Assembly: GCA_934101225.1 (NCBI GenBank)
Contig: CAKOQK010000012.1
Location: 1-36,929 of the forward strand
DNA from: an uncultured Bacilli bacterium
GTDB taxonomy: Bacteria > Bacillota_I > Bacilli_A > RF39 > UBA660
Length of the DNA stretch: 36,929 bases
Direction: 5' to 3'
Each line of letters begins with the position of its first letter. Within the stretch, counting starts at the first letter, position 1. The position numbers and the translations under genes were made by a program. The notes under the pieces are model-generated. The model ran no database searches. It was not told the origin of the DNA and saw only the letters and a program-made list of their open reading frames with translations. Of the stretch, positions 1 through 7,953 are shown one piece after another.

Positions 1-303
1 TCACCTTTATCCTGTAAACATTATAAACTATATTTAATTTATTTTCTAGATTAATAGATAAAAAAACTAATATTAAAATCAACATTGGCTTTTTTCTTTG
101 TTATCTTCTTATCATTATTAAATAATATTAGATTATCTATAATTAGGATTTTATTTAAAAAATTAATAAATTAATTGATTAGTTTGTCTGCAATAAATTT
201 ATTAGTATACATATATCATTTTAAAATTTATAGTATATTAAATTATAAAATAGCGTACATTTATTCTCTATTAAGTTTTTAATTTTTTTATTATAATTAT
301 CTT
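1..303. other. AT-rich non-coding start of window
   Basis: No supportable gene is visible in this very AT-rich stretch. The only notable signal is a TATAAT hexamer at about 292-297, seven bases before the yidD ATG, with no purine-rich ribosome site between them. The first bases may belong to the flank of a gene outside the window. Confidence 0.5.
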
Positions 304-519
304 ATGAAAAAATTATTAATTAATTTGATAGAGTTATATCAAAATATTCCATTTAGATGTCACAATAATTGTAGATTTATTCCTACTTGTTCAGAGTATA
401 CTAAAGAAGCAATTGAAACTTATGGTGCGTTTAAAGGATGTATTATGGGACTTAAACGGATACTAAAATGTCATCCTTTTGGAAAATTTGGATATGACCC
501 AGTAAAGGAGAAAAAATGA
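304..519 (+). CDS. yidD: Membrane protein insertion efficiency factor YidD
   Basis: YidD is a small membrane-associated protein that helps YidC/Sec insert inner-membrane proteins. The family signature is present throughout: an N-terminal amphipathic segment (LLINLIELYQ), then CRFIPTCSEYTKEAIETYG, KRILKCHPF and a final GYDPV. The length of 71 residues is normal for the family. No Shine-Dalgarno sequence is visible before the ATG, and a TATAAT at 292-297 would place transcription initiation at or very near the start codon, so the mRNA may be leaderless (inference). Its TGA stop overlaps the ATG of the next gene, so the two are translationally coupled. In many bacteria yidD lies next to rnpA and yidC; here its partner is a ZnuA-like lipoprotein. 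Confidence 0.95.
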   Translation: MKKLLINLIELYQNIPFRCHNNCRFIPTCSEYTKEAIETYGAFKGCIMGLKRILKCHPFGKFGYDPVKEKK

Positions 520-1373
520 AAAAATTTAAATTAATATTAATTATAATAGTTATAGGGATTAGTTCTTTTGGTTGTTTTAAAAGAGATAGGTATGATAATA
601 TAAACATTAATGTTACATCATATCCCATAGAATATATTACAAATTATTTATATGGTGAATATTCTAAAATTAATATGATTTATCCTTCAGGAGTTGATAT
701 TAACAGCTATGAATTATCTCCTAAACAAATAAAGGATTATTCTAGAGCAAATATGTTCATTTATAATGGATTATCTAAAGAAAAAAATATTGCGGCTGAA
801 TTGCTTAACAAAAATAAAAATTTAGATATTATAGATGTGTCTAAAGGATTGGAAATTGAAAATGATCCAACTGAGTTATGGCTTAGTCCTACAAATTTTT
901 TAATGATAGCATCTAATATTAAGAATACCTTAAAAGAATATGTTACCAATCAAAAAATGATTGATAAGGTTGAAAGTAACTATAATAACTTAAAAGTTGA
1001 AATATCAGAAATTGATGTAGAGCTTAAAACTATAGCTGAAAACGCAAGTAATAATACTTTAATTGTAGGAAATAACACATTTAACTTTTTAAAAAATTAC
1101 GGGTTTAATATTATATCTATTGTAGATAAAGAAAATTCAAATACAAATATGAGTCAAGCTAAAAAATTAATTCAAAATAAAACAGTTAGTAATATATTTG
1201 TTCTTTCTGGAGATGAACAAAAAGATAATATTAATGAATTAATTAAAGCAGGAGCTACAATTGTAGAAGTTCCAAATTTATACACAATTAATGATGAACA
1301 AAGAAAAAATAAGCAAGATTATTTATATTTTATAAAAAATATGTTAGAAAATATAAAAACTGAAGTATATTAA
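516..1373 (+). CDS. ZnuA/TroA-like metal-binding lipoprotein lacking all histidines
   Basis: The 285-residue protein has a lipoprotein signal (charged start, hydrophobic stretch to residue 18, lipobox SSFGC with Cys20). Its fold markers match cluster A-1 metal-binding proteins (ZnuA, AdcA, TroA): YPSGVDINSYELSP, the SRANMFIYNGL segment, DPTELWLSP, NNTFNFLKNYG and a final IVEVPNL region. In this family three His and one Asp/Glu hold zinc or manganese. Here the ligand positions read Asn63, Glu120 and Asn186, and the whole protein contains no His. It therefore probably does not bind zinc in the usual way and may be a repurposed subunit. No permease or ATPase gene is nearby. A ribosome site (AAAGGAG) lies five bases before the ATG, and the gene overlaps yidD by four bases. 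Family assignment is fairly secure; function is not. Confidence 0.75.
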   Translation: MKKFKLILIIIVIGISSFGCFKRDRYDNININVTSYPIEYITNYLYGEYSKINMIYPSGVDINSYELSPKQIKDYSRANMFIYNGLSKEKNIAAELLNKNKNLDIIDVSKGLEIENDPTELWLSPTNFLMIASNIKNTLKEYVTNQKMIDKVESNYNNLKVEISEIDVELKTIAENASNNTLIVGNNTFNFLKNYGFNIISIVDKENSNTNMSQAKKLIQNKTVSNIFVLSGDEQKDNINELIKAGATIVEVPNLYTINDEQRKNKQDYLYFIKNMLENIKTEVY

Positions 1374-1374
1374 A

Positions 1375-1403
1375 TTGACATTGACTAAATTTTATAGTAA
1401 AAT
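1375..1403 (+). promoter_or_regulatory. Sigma-A promoter for tRNA-Ser
   Basis: A consensus TTGACA (1375-1380) is followed after 17 bases by TAAAAT (1398-1403), ending 14 bases before the mature tRNA-Ser. It starts directly after the stop codon of the lipoprotein gene. Confidence 0.7.
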
Positions 1404-1417
1404 TTTATTGTTGGCAT

Positions 1418-1508
1418 GGAGTAGTACTCAAGAGGCTGAAGAGGCGCCCCTGCTAAGGGTGTAGGTCGGGTAACCGGCGCGAGAGTTCAAATCTCTCCTG
1501 CTCCGCCA
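1418..1508 (+). tRNA. tRNA-Ser(GCT)
   Basis: A class II tRNA of 91 bases with acceptor GGAGTAG paired to CTGCTCC, discriminator G and encoded CCA. The anticodon loop CTGCTAA gives GCT, and a long variable arm typical of serine tRNA is present. Confidence 0.95.
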
Positions 1509-1509
1509 T

Positions 1510-1538
1510 TAAATTTTTGCTAAAAATTTAGTTTTTTT
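1510..1538 (+). terminator. Intrinsic terminator after tRNA-Ser
   Basis: A nine-base stem TAAATTTTT / AAAAATTTA with a three-base loop is followed by G and seven T. It ends the single-gene tRNA-Ser transcript. Confidence 0.6.
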
Positions 1539-1582
1539 AATAAAAATATGAATTTTAGACTAGAAATTTTAAAAATTTATGT

Positions 1583-1588
1583 TATAAT
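1583..1588 (+). promoter_or_regulatory. -10 element for the tRNA-Lys/Ile/Glu cluster
   Basis: A perfect TATAAT lies 22 bases before tRNA-Lys. A weak -35 (TAGAAA, 1561-1566) sits 16 bases upstream. The three tRNAs that follow share one terminator, so this is the likely start of their transcript. Confidence 0.55.
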
Positions 1589-1610
1589 GAGTAGGTACTC
1601 AGTTTTAAAT

Positions 1611-1686
1611 GCCCAGTTAGCTCAGTTGGTAGAGCAACTGACTCTTAATCAGTGGGTCTAGGGTTCGAATCCCTAACTGGGCACCA
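1611..1686 (+). tRNA. tRNA-Lys(CTT)
   Basis: A 76-base cloverleaf with acceptor GCCCAGT / ACTGGGC, discriminator A and encoded CCA. The anticodon stem ACTGA / TCAGT encloses the loop CTCTTAA, giving anticodon CTT. Confidence 0.95.
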
Positions 1687-1701
1687 TTTATTTTAACAAA
1701 T

Positions 1702-1778
<77 letters not shown>

Positions 1779-1786
1779 TTTATATT

Positions 1787-1862
1787 GGCCCGTTGGTGAA
1801 ATGGTTAACACACATGCCTTTCACGCATGCATTTATGGGTTCGAACCCCGTACGGGTCACCA
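1787..1862 (+). tRNA. tRNA-Glu(TTC)
   Basis: Acceptor GGCCCGT pairs with ACGGGTC. The anticodon stem CATGC / GCATG holds the loop CTTTCAC, giving TTC. The CCA is encoded. Confidence 0.95.
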
Positions 1863-1873
1863 AGTTGACTATT

Positions 1874-1902
1874 AAAGGTTCTCTATTGAGAATCTTTTTT
1901 TG
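1874..1902 (+). terminator. Terminator of the tRNA cluster
   Basis: A ten-base stem AAAGGTTCTC / GAGAATCTTT with a TATT loop runs into a T tract. It closes the Lys-Ile-Glu tRNA transcript. Confidence 0.8.
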
Positions 1903-1925
1903 ATTAAAATAAAGAAGAAATATTG

Positions 1926-2253
1926 TTAGTTATTTTGCAACTTTAATATTTCTTCTTTTAATAATTTAGAATATTTTGAAATCTTTTAAATATTAACTTC
2001 ATCTTTAAGCATGTTTTCCATTTCATTTGCCTTTTTTCTCACCTTTATTTAATCCTTCTTCTTTAGCAAAGTTAAGATCTTCAAAAATCGCATATCCCAG
2101 CCGCTTATAGCATCATTGGCATACAGATTATCATACAATTTATCAAGTCCTATATGGATTACAACAGATATTATTAATTTCTTACATAAATTCTCCGGAA
2201 TATAGTTCAAAATTAACCTAAGTTAGATTGATACTTTTTAGTTTTTTACTCAT
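1926..2253 (-). pseudogene. Decayed PD-(D/E)XK (Rpn/transposase-like) nuclease gene
   Basis: On the minus strand the decayed reading frames give, in order, a start MSKKLKSINLT (2253) interrupted at once, then KLYDNLYANDAISGWD, then FEDLNFAKEEGLNKGEKKG, and finally MENMLKDEVNI, stop, KISKYSKLLKEEILKLQ ending at 1926. The glycine/lysine-rich EEGxxKGxxKG stretch followed by a helical tail is typical of Rpn-family and related 'PD-(D/E)XK nuclease family transposase' proteins, which are about 280-300 residues long. The body with the nuclease core is missing and there are several frameshifts and stops, so it is a dead remnant. Family identity rests on the tail only. The remaining bases to about 2700 show no recognisable gene. 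Confidence 0.5.
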
Positions 2254-2702
2254 TTTTTCTTACTTAATATAAAACTTATATTTTTAATATGAGTATTAAA
2301 TCTGGCATAATAATATCCATAAAATAAGCTTATTCAATTTAAATATTATTAAATCGACAAATATTTGCTAAATACTTTATTTATCTTAATATTTTTTTCA
2401 ATAACTTTAAATGGAGCACCATATACTTGTCTTTTCTATAATCTTTTATTGCAACTTAAATCACATCCTTTTCTATCAACTAAATTATAAAAATGACAAT
2501 AAAATTTGGGCTAAATACTTTAATATAATTCTTAAACTAAACATAACTTTTTCTCCTTTCATTAATATTTTTAGTACGTACTAGGAAACACCTTTTATTG
2601 TGCTTCTATAAATATATATTGTAAGGATATGCCTAATTTACTTGTTATTTTATAAAAGTTGTACACTTACTTGACACTATTAAGTTTTATTTAAAATTGG
2701 CA
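2254..2702. other. Non-coding, probably degenerate DNA
   Basis: No intact frame longer than a few dozen codons and no convincing family match was found in either strand. It sits between a decayed nuclease gene and the terminator of the division cluster, and is probably old remnant sequence. Confidence 0.4.
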
Positions 2703-2745
2703 AAAATAAAAAAGTAACAAAATTATTTAGATATCTTTGTTACTT
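2703..2745 (-). terminator. Terminator of the mraZ-pbpB operon, overlapping the last codons
   Basis: On the minus strand GTAACAAA, inside the last codons of the 171-residue gene, pairs with TTTGTTAC just after the stop, followed by TTTTTTATTTT. The stop codon lies in the loop. Confidence 0.8.
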
Positions 2746-3238
2746 TTAATTTAATTACATCTTTAATTTCATTATTTTTATTATCTTTTGCTTTAATAAT
2801 AAAATATAAATTATTTTCTATACCTTCTATTTTTTCTTTTGTAAAGTAATAATTACCATTAGCAGGTTCAATAATTCTAAAGTTATCTATGCCTGTAATA
2901 ATTGCTTTAAGTGATAATCCTTCTTCATCTTCTCCAGCCTTAGTTGCAAGAGGTAAATATTCTTCTCCATTTAAAACATAATAACCGATATCATAACTTA
3001 CAATATTTTTGTCTTTTTCTTTATATTTTATATTTGAACCTTGAAATAAATTCATATTATAATTTAAACTAATTACTCCACTATTTATTTCTACATAATC
3101 ACTACTTCCTGAAAAAATATAAGTTTTATAAGTAGATGTAAGTTTATTATTATAAATTAATAAAAATATTATAAATAAAATTAAAGCAATTATTATTATT
3201 TTATAAGAATTAAAGATTTTATTTATTTTGTTTTTCAT
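2723..3238 (-). CDS. Unknown membrane-anchored protein at the end of the division cluster
   Basis: I do not recognise a family for this 171-residue protein. It has a short basic N-terminus, one strong membrane helix at about residues 13-30, and a polar outside part rich in Tyr, Asn and Lys that looks beta-stranded, so it is probably an anchored extracytoplasmic protein. There is no Cys in the outer part and no catalytic motif. It begins one base after the stop of pbpB with ribosome site AGGTTGAT, so it is almost certainly co-transcribed and co-translated with the septal transpeptidase. In most Firmicutes mraY or a second PBP follows here, so a role near septal wall synthesis is plausible, but only from context. 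The operon terminator overlaps its 3' end. Confidence 0.75.
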   Translation of the reverse strand: MKNKINKIFNSYKIIIIALILFIIFLLIYNNKLTSTYKTYIFSGSSDYVEINSGVISLNYNMNLFQGSNIKYKEKDKNIVSYDIGYYVLNGEEYLPLATKAGEDEEGLSLKAIITGIDNFRIIEPANGNYYFTKEKIEGIENNLYFIIKAKDNKNNEIKDVIKLKVTKISK

Positions 3239-3239
3239 A

Positions 3240-5342
3240 TCAACCTAATTCAATAGTAAGTTCACTATTTGAATCAATTATACTCCCTTCTGGTAAATTA
3301 GTACTTAGTACTTTTCCATATCCATTTATATTATACTTGATGTTTAATAGTTTAGCAAATGTTTCAATCTCATTATGCGTCCATCCAATTACATTAGGAA
3401 AAATAATATTATTACCATTTGTTATAAGAAATACTTTGCTGCCTGCTAAAGCATAAAAACCTTTATTAGGGTATTGTATAATAATATATTCTCCATCACC
3501 AATAACTATTGGACACAAACCATGAGATTCTAATTTTTTTATAGTTTCTTCTTTAGTCATATTAACATAAGAGGCAAGATTTATCACTTTGCTTTCATCG
3601 ACATTAGAATCTTTATCTGATAAATTCTTATAAGTTACAACTGATTCTACCATTTTCTTAATAATGTTTCCTAAACTACTTGATGCTCCTTGAAATTTTT
3701 TAACAGAAACATAAATAATATATTTAGGATTATCTTTAGGAAATAATCCGGCAAATGACCTAATTGTGTTGTACTTTCCTGTAACGTATTTACCATTTTG
3801 AGTATAATTCGCAGTACCTGTTTTTCCAATTAAAGTTAACTTATCAGTGTGATAACGATACCCAGTTACGGCTGTATCTTCTGAGTTAACTGTTTCATCC
3901 ATTAAATCCATCATTTTTTTGACAGTTGTTTCTGATACAACTTTATTAAGTTCAGTACGTTTGCCTTCATAAACTATATTTCCTTCATTATCAACGATTT
4001 TGCTAATAATATATGGTTTTAAAGTTGTTCCACCATTACTTAAACTTGTAAGAGCCTCAATATTTTGAATAGGCGTAGTTGTAATTCCTTGTCCATAAGA
4101 AGCAGAAGCAAGTTCAGATTCATAATTAAATTTAATTTTACCATCATATTCATTAGATAATTCAATACCTGTTTTAGAACCAAAACCAAATTTTTTATAG
4201 TATTCTAATAATTTTTCTTTACCTAATTTTTGAGATAATAAAACAGCAGCTACATTTGATGAATAAGTAAAACCAACATCATAAGTTATTCTTCCCCATC
4301 CTTCTTTATTCCAATCACTTATGTTATAATCTGATACTTGAATAGAACCTGAATCATATAATTCATCACCTTTATACATTCCTTCTTCAATAGCTGCCAT
4401 AAATGAATATATTTTCATAGTTGAACCTGGTTCATATGTATAACTTACTAAAGGATTATTATAATCAGTAATATTTAGAATATTTGGATTAAAACTAGGA
4501 CTGGATGCAGATCCAACAATTGCACCAGTCTTTGCATCAGCAATAGTTAAAGTTGCCCAATCAATATTAAAGTTTTCAATTTCGGATATAGCATTTTCTA
4601 AATATAATTGAATATTAGAATCTAATGTTAAATAGATATTATATCCATTTTTAGCTTCTTCAGTTATTTCTGGAGTGTTAGCTATTTTATAACCATAGGC
4701 ATCTTTTTGATAAATTGTTTTGCCATTAGTTCCGGTTAATTCATTATTATATTTTCCTTCTATTCCAAGTTCTCCTATAATTGATTCTTCATCATTTTTT
4801 TTAGCATATCCAATTATATAAGAAGCAAAATCTCCATTAGGATATTCTCTTTTAGTACTTTTAATAAAGTCTATTCCTGGTAAATCTAAGGCTTCTATTT
4901 CTTCTTTAACTAACTCTGTTATGTTTCTTCCACCAGGGCCTAACTCAACTTGGTATACGTTTTTGGTATTTAATAATTTTAAAATTTGTTTAGGTGTCAT
5001 ATTAATTAATGGGCTTAATTTTTCAGCGGTTGTTTCTTTATCAACAACATGTCTTGGATTTGCTTCATCGATGGTTCTTGACTCATCTAAATAAGCTATA
5101 ACTGTATAACTTCTAACATTAGTTGCTAACACCTCATTATTAACATCATAAATAGTTCCGCGAGATGCTTCAATGGTTTTAGTTGCTGTTGTACGTGATA
5201 AAGCAAAGGCATTTAAATCTATTCCATCTACCTTAGAAGCAATAGCTACATATGTTAATTTAGCAATAATTATGACAAACAAAAAAATAGTAGCTATCTT
5301 AGATATTTTAATAATACTAAAAGTTCTACTATTTCTTTTCAC
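3240..5342 (-). CDS. pbpB: Septal penicillin-binding protein 2 (FtsI/PbpB type) with PASTA domains
   Basis: A monofunctional class B transpeptidase that cross-links peptidoglycan at the division septum. The 700 residues contain a single N-terminal membrane helix (about 15-33), a dimerisation region beginning near the ASRGTIYD motif, and a transpeptidase domain with catalytic S307-T-M-K310, S361-S-N363 and K507-T-G509. Two C-terminal PASTA-like modules follow (about 595-700, including FPNVIGWTHNEIE). Length and order match Bacillus PbpB/SpoVD; the position directly after ftsL favours the vegetative enzyme. The start is GTG at 5340-5342, preceded by GGTGATG; the ATG slightly upstream runs into a stop after two codons. 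It lies 17 bases after ftsL and one base before the following gene. Confidence 0.93.
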   Translation of the reverse strand: MKRNSRTFSIIKISKIATIFLFVIIIAKLTYVAIASKVDGIDLNAFALSRTTATKTIEASRGTIYDVNNEVLATNVRSYTVIAYLDESRTIDEANPRHVVDKETTAEKLSPLINMTPKQILKLLNTKNVYQVELGPGGRNITELVKEEIEALDLPGIDFIKSTKREYPNGDFASYIIGYAKKNDEESIIGELGIEGKYNNELTGTNGKTIYQKDAYGYKIANTPEITEEAKNGYNIYLTLDSNIQLYLENAISEIENFNIDWATLTIADAKTGAIVGSASSPSFNPNILNITDYNNPLVSYTYEPGSTMKIYSFMAAIEEGMYKGDELYDSGSIQVSDYNISDWNKEGWGRITYDVGFTYSSNVAAVLLSQKLGKEKLLEYYKKFGFGSKTGIELSNEYDGKIKFNYESELASASYGQGITTTPIQNIEALTSLSNGGTTLKPYIISKIVDNEGNIVYEGKRTELNKVVSETTVKKMMDLMDETVNSEDTAVTGYRYHTDKLTLIGKTGTANYTQNGKYVTGKYNTIRSFAGLFPKDNPKYIIYVSVKKFQGASSSLGNIIKKMVESVVTYKNLSDKDSNVDESKVINLASYVNMTKEETIKKLESHGLCPIVIGDGEYIIIQYPNKGFYALAGSKVFLITNGNNIIFPNVIGWTHNEIETFAKLLNIKYNINGYGKVLSTNLPEGSIIDSNSELTIELG

Positions 5343-5359
5343 TTTTTCATCACCTATAC

Positions 5360-5650
5360 TTATTTTACCACAATTATATTATCATTTTGATATGTTAATC
5401 CATATTCTTTAGCAATATCTTGAATATTTGATAGACTTGCAATTTCATTTATTTTCATGCTAATACTTTCATTCATTGTTTCTTGCTTTTCAATTTTACT
5501 TTTCATTCTTTCTAATTCAATATTGCTTTTAGATAGTACGCTTTTAGAATATACAACTATAATAGGACTAGATACAATTAGTATTATTATTAATGCAGTT
5601 ATTAAACGATCAATTAATCTTATTTTTACTTTCTTTCTAGTCTTTTTCAT
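5360..5650 (-). CDS. ftsL: Cell division protein FtsL-like
   Basis: The 96-residue bitopic protein has a very basic cytoplasmic N-terminus, one membrane helix (about residues 15-35) and a heptad-patterned extracytoplasmic segment (NIELERMKSKIEKQETMNESISMKI), ending in the short IQDIAKEYGLTY motif typical of FtsL/DivIC-type proteins. FtsL scaffolds the divisome with FtsB/DivIC and regulates the septal synthase. Sequence conservation in this family is weak, so the call relies on topology, the terminal motif and its place between rsmH and pbpB. A ribosome site GAGAGGAT precedes the ATG, and it follows rsmH by five bases. Confidence 0.82.
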   Translation of the reverse strand: MKKTRKKVKIRLIDRLITALIIILIVSSPIIVVYSKSVLSKSNIELERMKSKIEKQETMNESISMKINEIASLSNIQDIAKEYGLTYQNDNIIVVK

Positions 5651-5655
5651 AATTA

Positions 5656-6579
5656 TTATATCCTCTCTATTATTCTTAATTTAGCACTTTTACTTCTACT
5701 ATTTTCATCTAATTCTTCATTGCTTGGAAGAATAGGCTTTTTATTTATTAATTTAATAATTGGTTTATATTCATCAGGAATTATTGGTAAACCTTTTACT
5801 AAATCATTAACTTCACTTTTTTCTTTAAATATTTTTTTAACTATACGATCTTCTAATGAATGAAAAGTTATTACACATAATCTTCCACCAGGTTTTAGCA
5901 TATCTATTGCATCATTTATAGAAGATGATAAAACATTTAATTCATCGTTTACTTCAATCCGAATAGCTTGAAATATTCTTCTTTCGGGATGTTTAGTTAC
6001 AAAATATTTGTAAGGAACACCTGTTTTTATTATTTCTACTAATTCTAAGGTTGTATTAATTTCTTTGCTTTTTCTTGCTTTAACAATTGCTGATGCAATA
6101 CTTTTGGAAAAATCTTCTTCTCCATATTTGTAAAAGATATTAGTTAGTTCTTCTTGTTTATAATTATTAACAACATACTTAGCAGTTAACGGATTACTTA
6201 AATCCATTCGCATATCAAGCTCTGCATCTTTCATAAATGAGAAACCACGATAGTCTTCATCAATTTGAGGGCTAGATATACCCAAATCATAAATTATTCC
6301 ATCTACTTTAGAAATATTTTCTTCATATAATTTTTCTTTAATGTTTTTAAAATTAGAATAAATAATTTTATAATTAGAACTAATATTTTTTAAAACATTA
6401 TTACTATATTTTATTGCTTCCTCATCTTGATCAAAGGCGAAAAGAAAACCCCTTTTCATTCGCTTTAAAATTTCACTTGAATCTCCTGCATAACCTAAGG
6501 TTGCATCAACATATATTCCATCTGGATTAATATTTAATCCATCTATAAGTTCTTTTTTTAGTACACTATAATGTTTCAT
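5656..6579 (-). CDS. rsmH: 16S rRNA (cytosine1402-N4)-methyltransferase RsmH
   Basis: RsmH (formerly MraW) uses S-adenosylmethionine to methylate N4 of C1402 in the 16S rRNA decoding centre. The 307 residues show the expected blocks: HYSVLKKELIDGLNI, the SAM-binding VDATLGYAGDSSEIL (24-38), DGIIYDLGISSPQID, GFSFMKDAELDMRMD, RRIFQAIRIEVNDEL and GGRLCVITFHSLEDRIVK. In the SAM loop the usual G-G-G-G-H-S reads G-Y-A-G-D-S, a mild departure from consensus. The start ATG is preceded by AAGGAT and overlaps the mraZ 3' end by 14 bases, as often seen in this cluster. Confidence 0.96.
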   Translation of the reverse strand: MKHYSVLKKELIDGLNINPDGIYVDATLGYAGDSSEILKRMKRGFLFAFDQDEEAIKYSNNVLKNISSNYKIIYSNFKNIKEKLYEENISKVDGIIYDLGISSPQIDEDYRGFSFMKDAELDMRMDLSNPLTAKYVVNNYKQEELTNIFYKYGEEDFSKSIASAIVKARKSKEINTTLELVEIIKTGVPYKYFVTKHPERRIFQAIRIEVNDELNVLSSSINDAIDMLKPGGRLCVITFHSLEDRIVKKIFKEKSEVNDLVKGLPIIPDEYKPIIKLINKKPILPSNEELDENSRSKSAKLRIIERI

Positions 6580-7009
6580 ATAAATTATCCTTAAATAAGT
6601 TTTCTGCTATTTCTGATAGGTTATCTTCATTAGATTCAAAGAAATTGTTCCATAATTCTTCACTCCATATTTCAAGGCGATCATTTGCTCCAATTACTAC
6701 ACATTCTTTAGTTAAAGAAGCATAGTTAATTAAGGGTGAAGTGATGTTTATTCTTCCTTGACGGTCGAATTCACAAACTGAGGCACCAGATAAGAAAAAA
6801 CGGGTAAATTTTCTAGCATCGCTATTAGTAAATGGAAGTTTTTTTAATTTTTCAACTATTTTGTTCCATTCTTCTTTAGAATAAACAAATAAGCATTTTT
6901 CAATTCCTCTGGTAATAACAAATTCACTACCAAGTTCATCTCTAAATTTAGCTGGTATTATTAATCTTCCTTTATCATCTATATTATGATGAAATTCCCC
7001 CATTAGCAT
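6566..7009 (-). CDS. mraZ: Transcriptional regulator MraZ
   Basis: MraZ is an AbrB-fold DNA-binding protein that controls its own division-cluster operon. The sequence begins MLMGEFHHNIDDKGRLIIPAKFR and carries the second half-repeat motif near CEFDRQGRINI, as in the two-copy SpoVT/AbrB arrangement. Three in-frame ATGs occur (7013-7015, 7007-7009, 7001-7003). I chose the middle one because it gives the family-like MxMGE start and sits seven bases from GGTG, whereas the first ATG is one base from it. The protein is then 147 residues, near the usual 143-152. Four decanucleotide repeats that look like MraZ boxes lie just upstream. Confidence 0.93.
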   Translation of the reverse strand: MLMGEFHHNIDDKGRLIIPAKFRDELGSEFVITRGIEKCLFVYSKEEWNKIVEKLKKLPFTNSDARKFTRFFLSGASVCEFDRQGRINITSPLINYASLTKECVVIGANDRLEIWSEELWNNFFESNEDNLSEIAENLFKDNLYETL

Positions 7010-7012
7010 AAG

Positions 7013-7052
7013 CATTCACCACTTTCTTCCACTTTCTGCCACCTGCTACCAT
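7013..7052 (-). promoter_or_regulatory. MraZ operator: four 10-bp direct repeats
   Basis: Read on the minus strand, the leader holds four units in perfect 10-base phase: ATGGTAGCAG, GTGGCAGAAA, GTGGAAGAAA and GTGGTGAATG. MraZ in E. coli is known to bind TGGGN direct repeats separated by five bases, and Mycoplasma MraZ binds AAAGTG-type repeats in the same 10-base spacing. The array starts at the -10 element and ends at the ribosome site, so bound MraZ would sit on the transcription start and leader, which favours repression (inference). Confidence 0.8.
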
Positions 7053-7056
7053 TATA
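7051..7056 (-). promoter_or_regulatory. -10 element of the mraZ operon
   Basis: A perfect TATAAT on the minus strand is directly joined to the first MraZ repeat. No clear -35 hexamer lies at 16-18 bases; a 13-base palindrome (7083-7095, arms TAAGGT / ACCTTA) lies further upstream. Confidence 0.6.
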
Positions 7057-7105
7057 ATACTACAATAAAGAATTATTCGCAATAAGGTTACCTTAAAAGA
7101 AAATA

Positions 7106-7131
7106 AAAAATATGTCACTTGACATATTTTT
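7106..7131. terminator. Perfect inverted repeat upstream of mraZ (bidirectional terminator or operator)
   Basis: Arms AAAAATATGTCA and TGACATATTTTT are separated by two bases. With A and T tracts at both ends it fits a bidirectional terminator that shields the mraZ promoter from the transposase remnant. The short loop also allows a protein-binding palindrome. Confidence 0.5.
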
Positions 7132-7239
7132 GTGTAAAATAAATTTACCATTATACACACTGTAACCAGATTTATCGCATTTGATACTATCATATATTTT
7201 ATCATAGGTTAAGTAGATTTACTTATAGTGTCATAATAT

Positions 7240-7892
7240 CTATATCGCAATAAACATTTTTAAAATTGTTTTATAATTTGATCTCATATCTATAAATATT
7301 ATTGAACTACTTTCTATTTTGTTTACTAATATTTTTTGTAATAAGACATTAGTTAATTTCCCCTCCCAAATATTTCTAAACATACATTATTTTGTATCAT
7401 TTATACTGTTGCTATACAAATTTTCTCATAATTAATGACTATATATTTTGGCTCTTTTCCGCTTTTTCTTGCTTTTCTAGGTGTGACAAAATTTTCACTT
7501 TTTGTGAATTTTCTGGCAAAAAGGTTTCGTCTAATTGCCCTTTATTATTTTTATTTACTATAAATTGACTATCATTTTGTTTTAAACACTCTAATATTCT
7601 ATGTCTCATAAAATATGATGTTTTTAAACATACTTTTGTTTTTCAACATATCTTCTTAATGAAAGACAATCAACAAAACATTCAGCATATGTTAACCATT
7701 TATCTTTACCTAATTTTGCATATTATTATACTTTCCTAATTTTACAATACTTGTTGAATTACATTTATGGCGACTATATATTTCGGGTTCTTCAAATTTA
7801 AATTCGTTATTTATTATTCTTTTTAAATACTCAAATAATTCTTCTTTTTCTTCTTTACTTAAAGTACTTATTTTTTCTTTTACTTCATTCAT
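7240..7892 (-). pseudogene. IS1595-family (ISXO2-like) transposase, degenerate
   Basis: The minus strand encodes scattered pieces of one transposase. An open 60-codon start (7892-7710) has MNEVKEKISTLSKEEKEEL and a zinc-ribbon-like CNSTSIVKLGKYN, though three of the four zinc cysteines are gone. After a stop come KWLTYAECFVDCLSLRRY, then SYFMRHRILECL and GQLDETFLPEN (the catalytic DE-T-F region), then TPRKARKSGKEPKY, and GKLTNVLLQKILVNKIESSSIIFIDMRSNYKTILKMF near the DDE second Asp. The order matches ISXO2-like transposases of about 300 residues, but frameshifts and stops separate the blocks and the last part is missing. I saw no terminal inverted repeats. It lies next to an IS66-type remnant. 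Confidence 0.75.
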
Positions 7893-7953
7893 AAGTTATC
7901 ATTTCCACATTTATTGTGCAACTTTTTTTAAACAATATGGTCTAACATAGACA

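Noticed and set aside
6984..7205. Open minus-strand frame across the mraZ promoter
   Set aside because: It overlaps the promoter, the palindrome and the MraZ repeats and has no family match.
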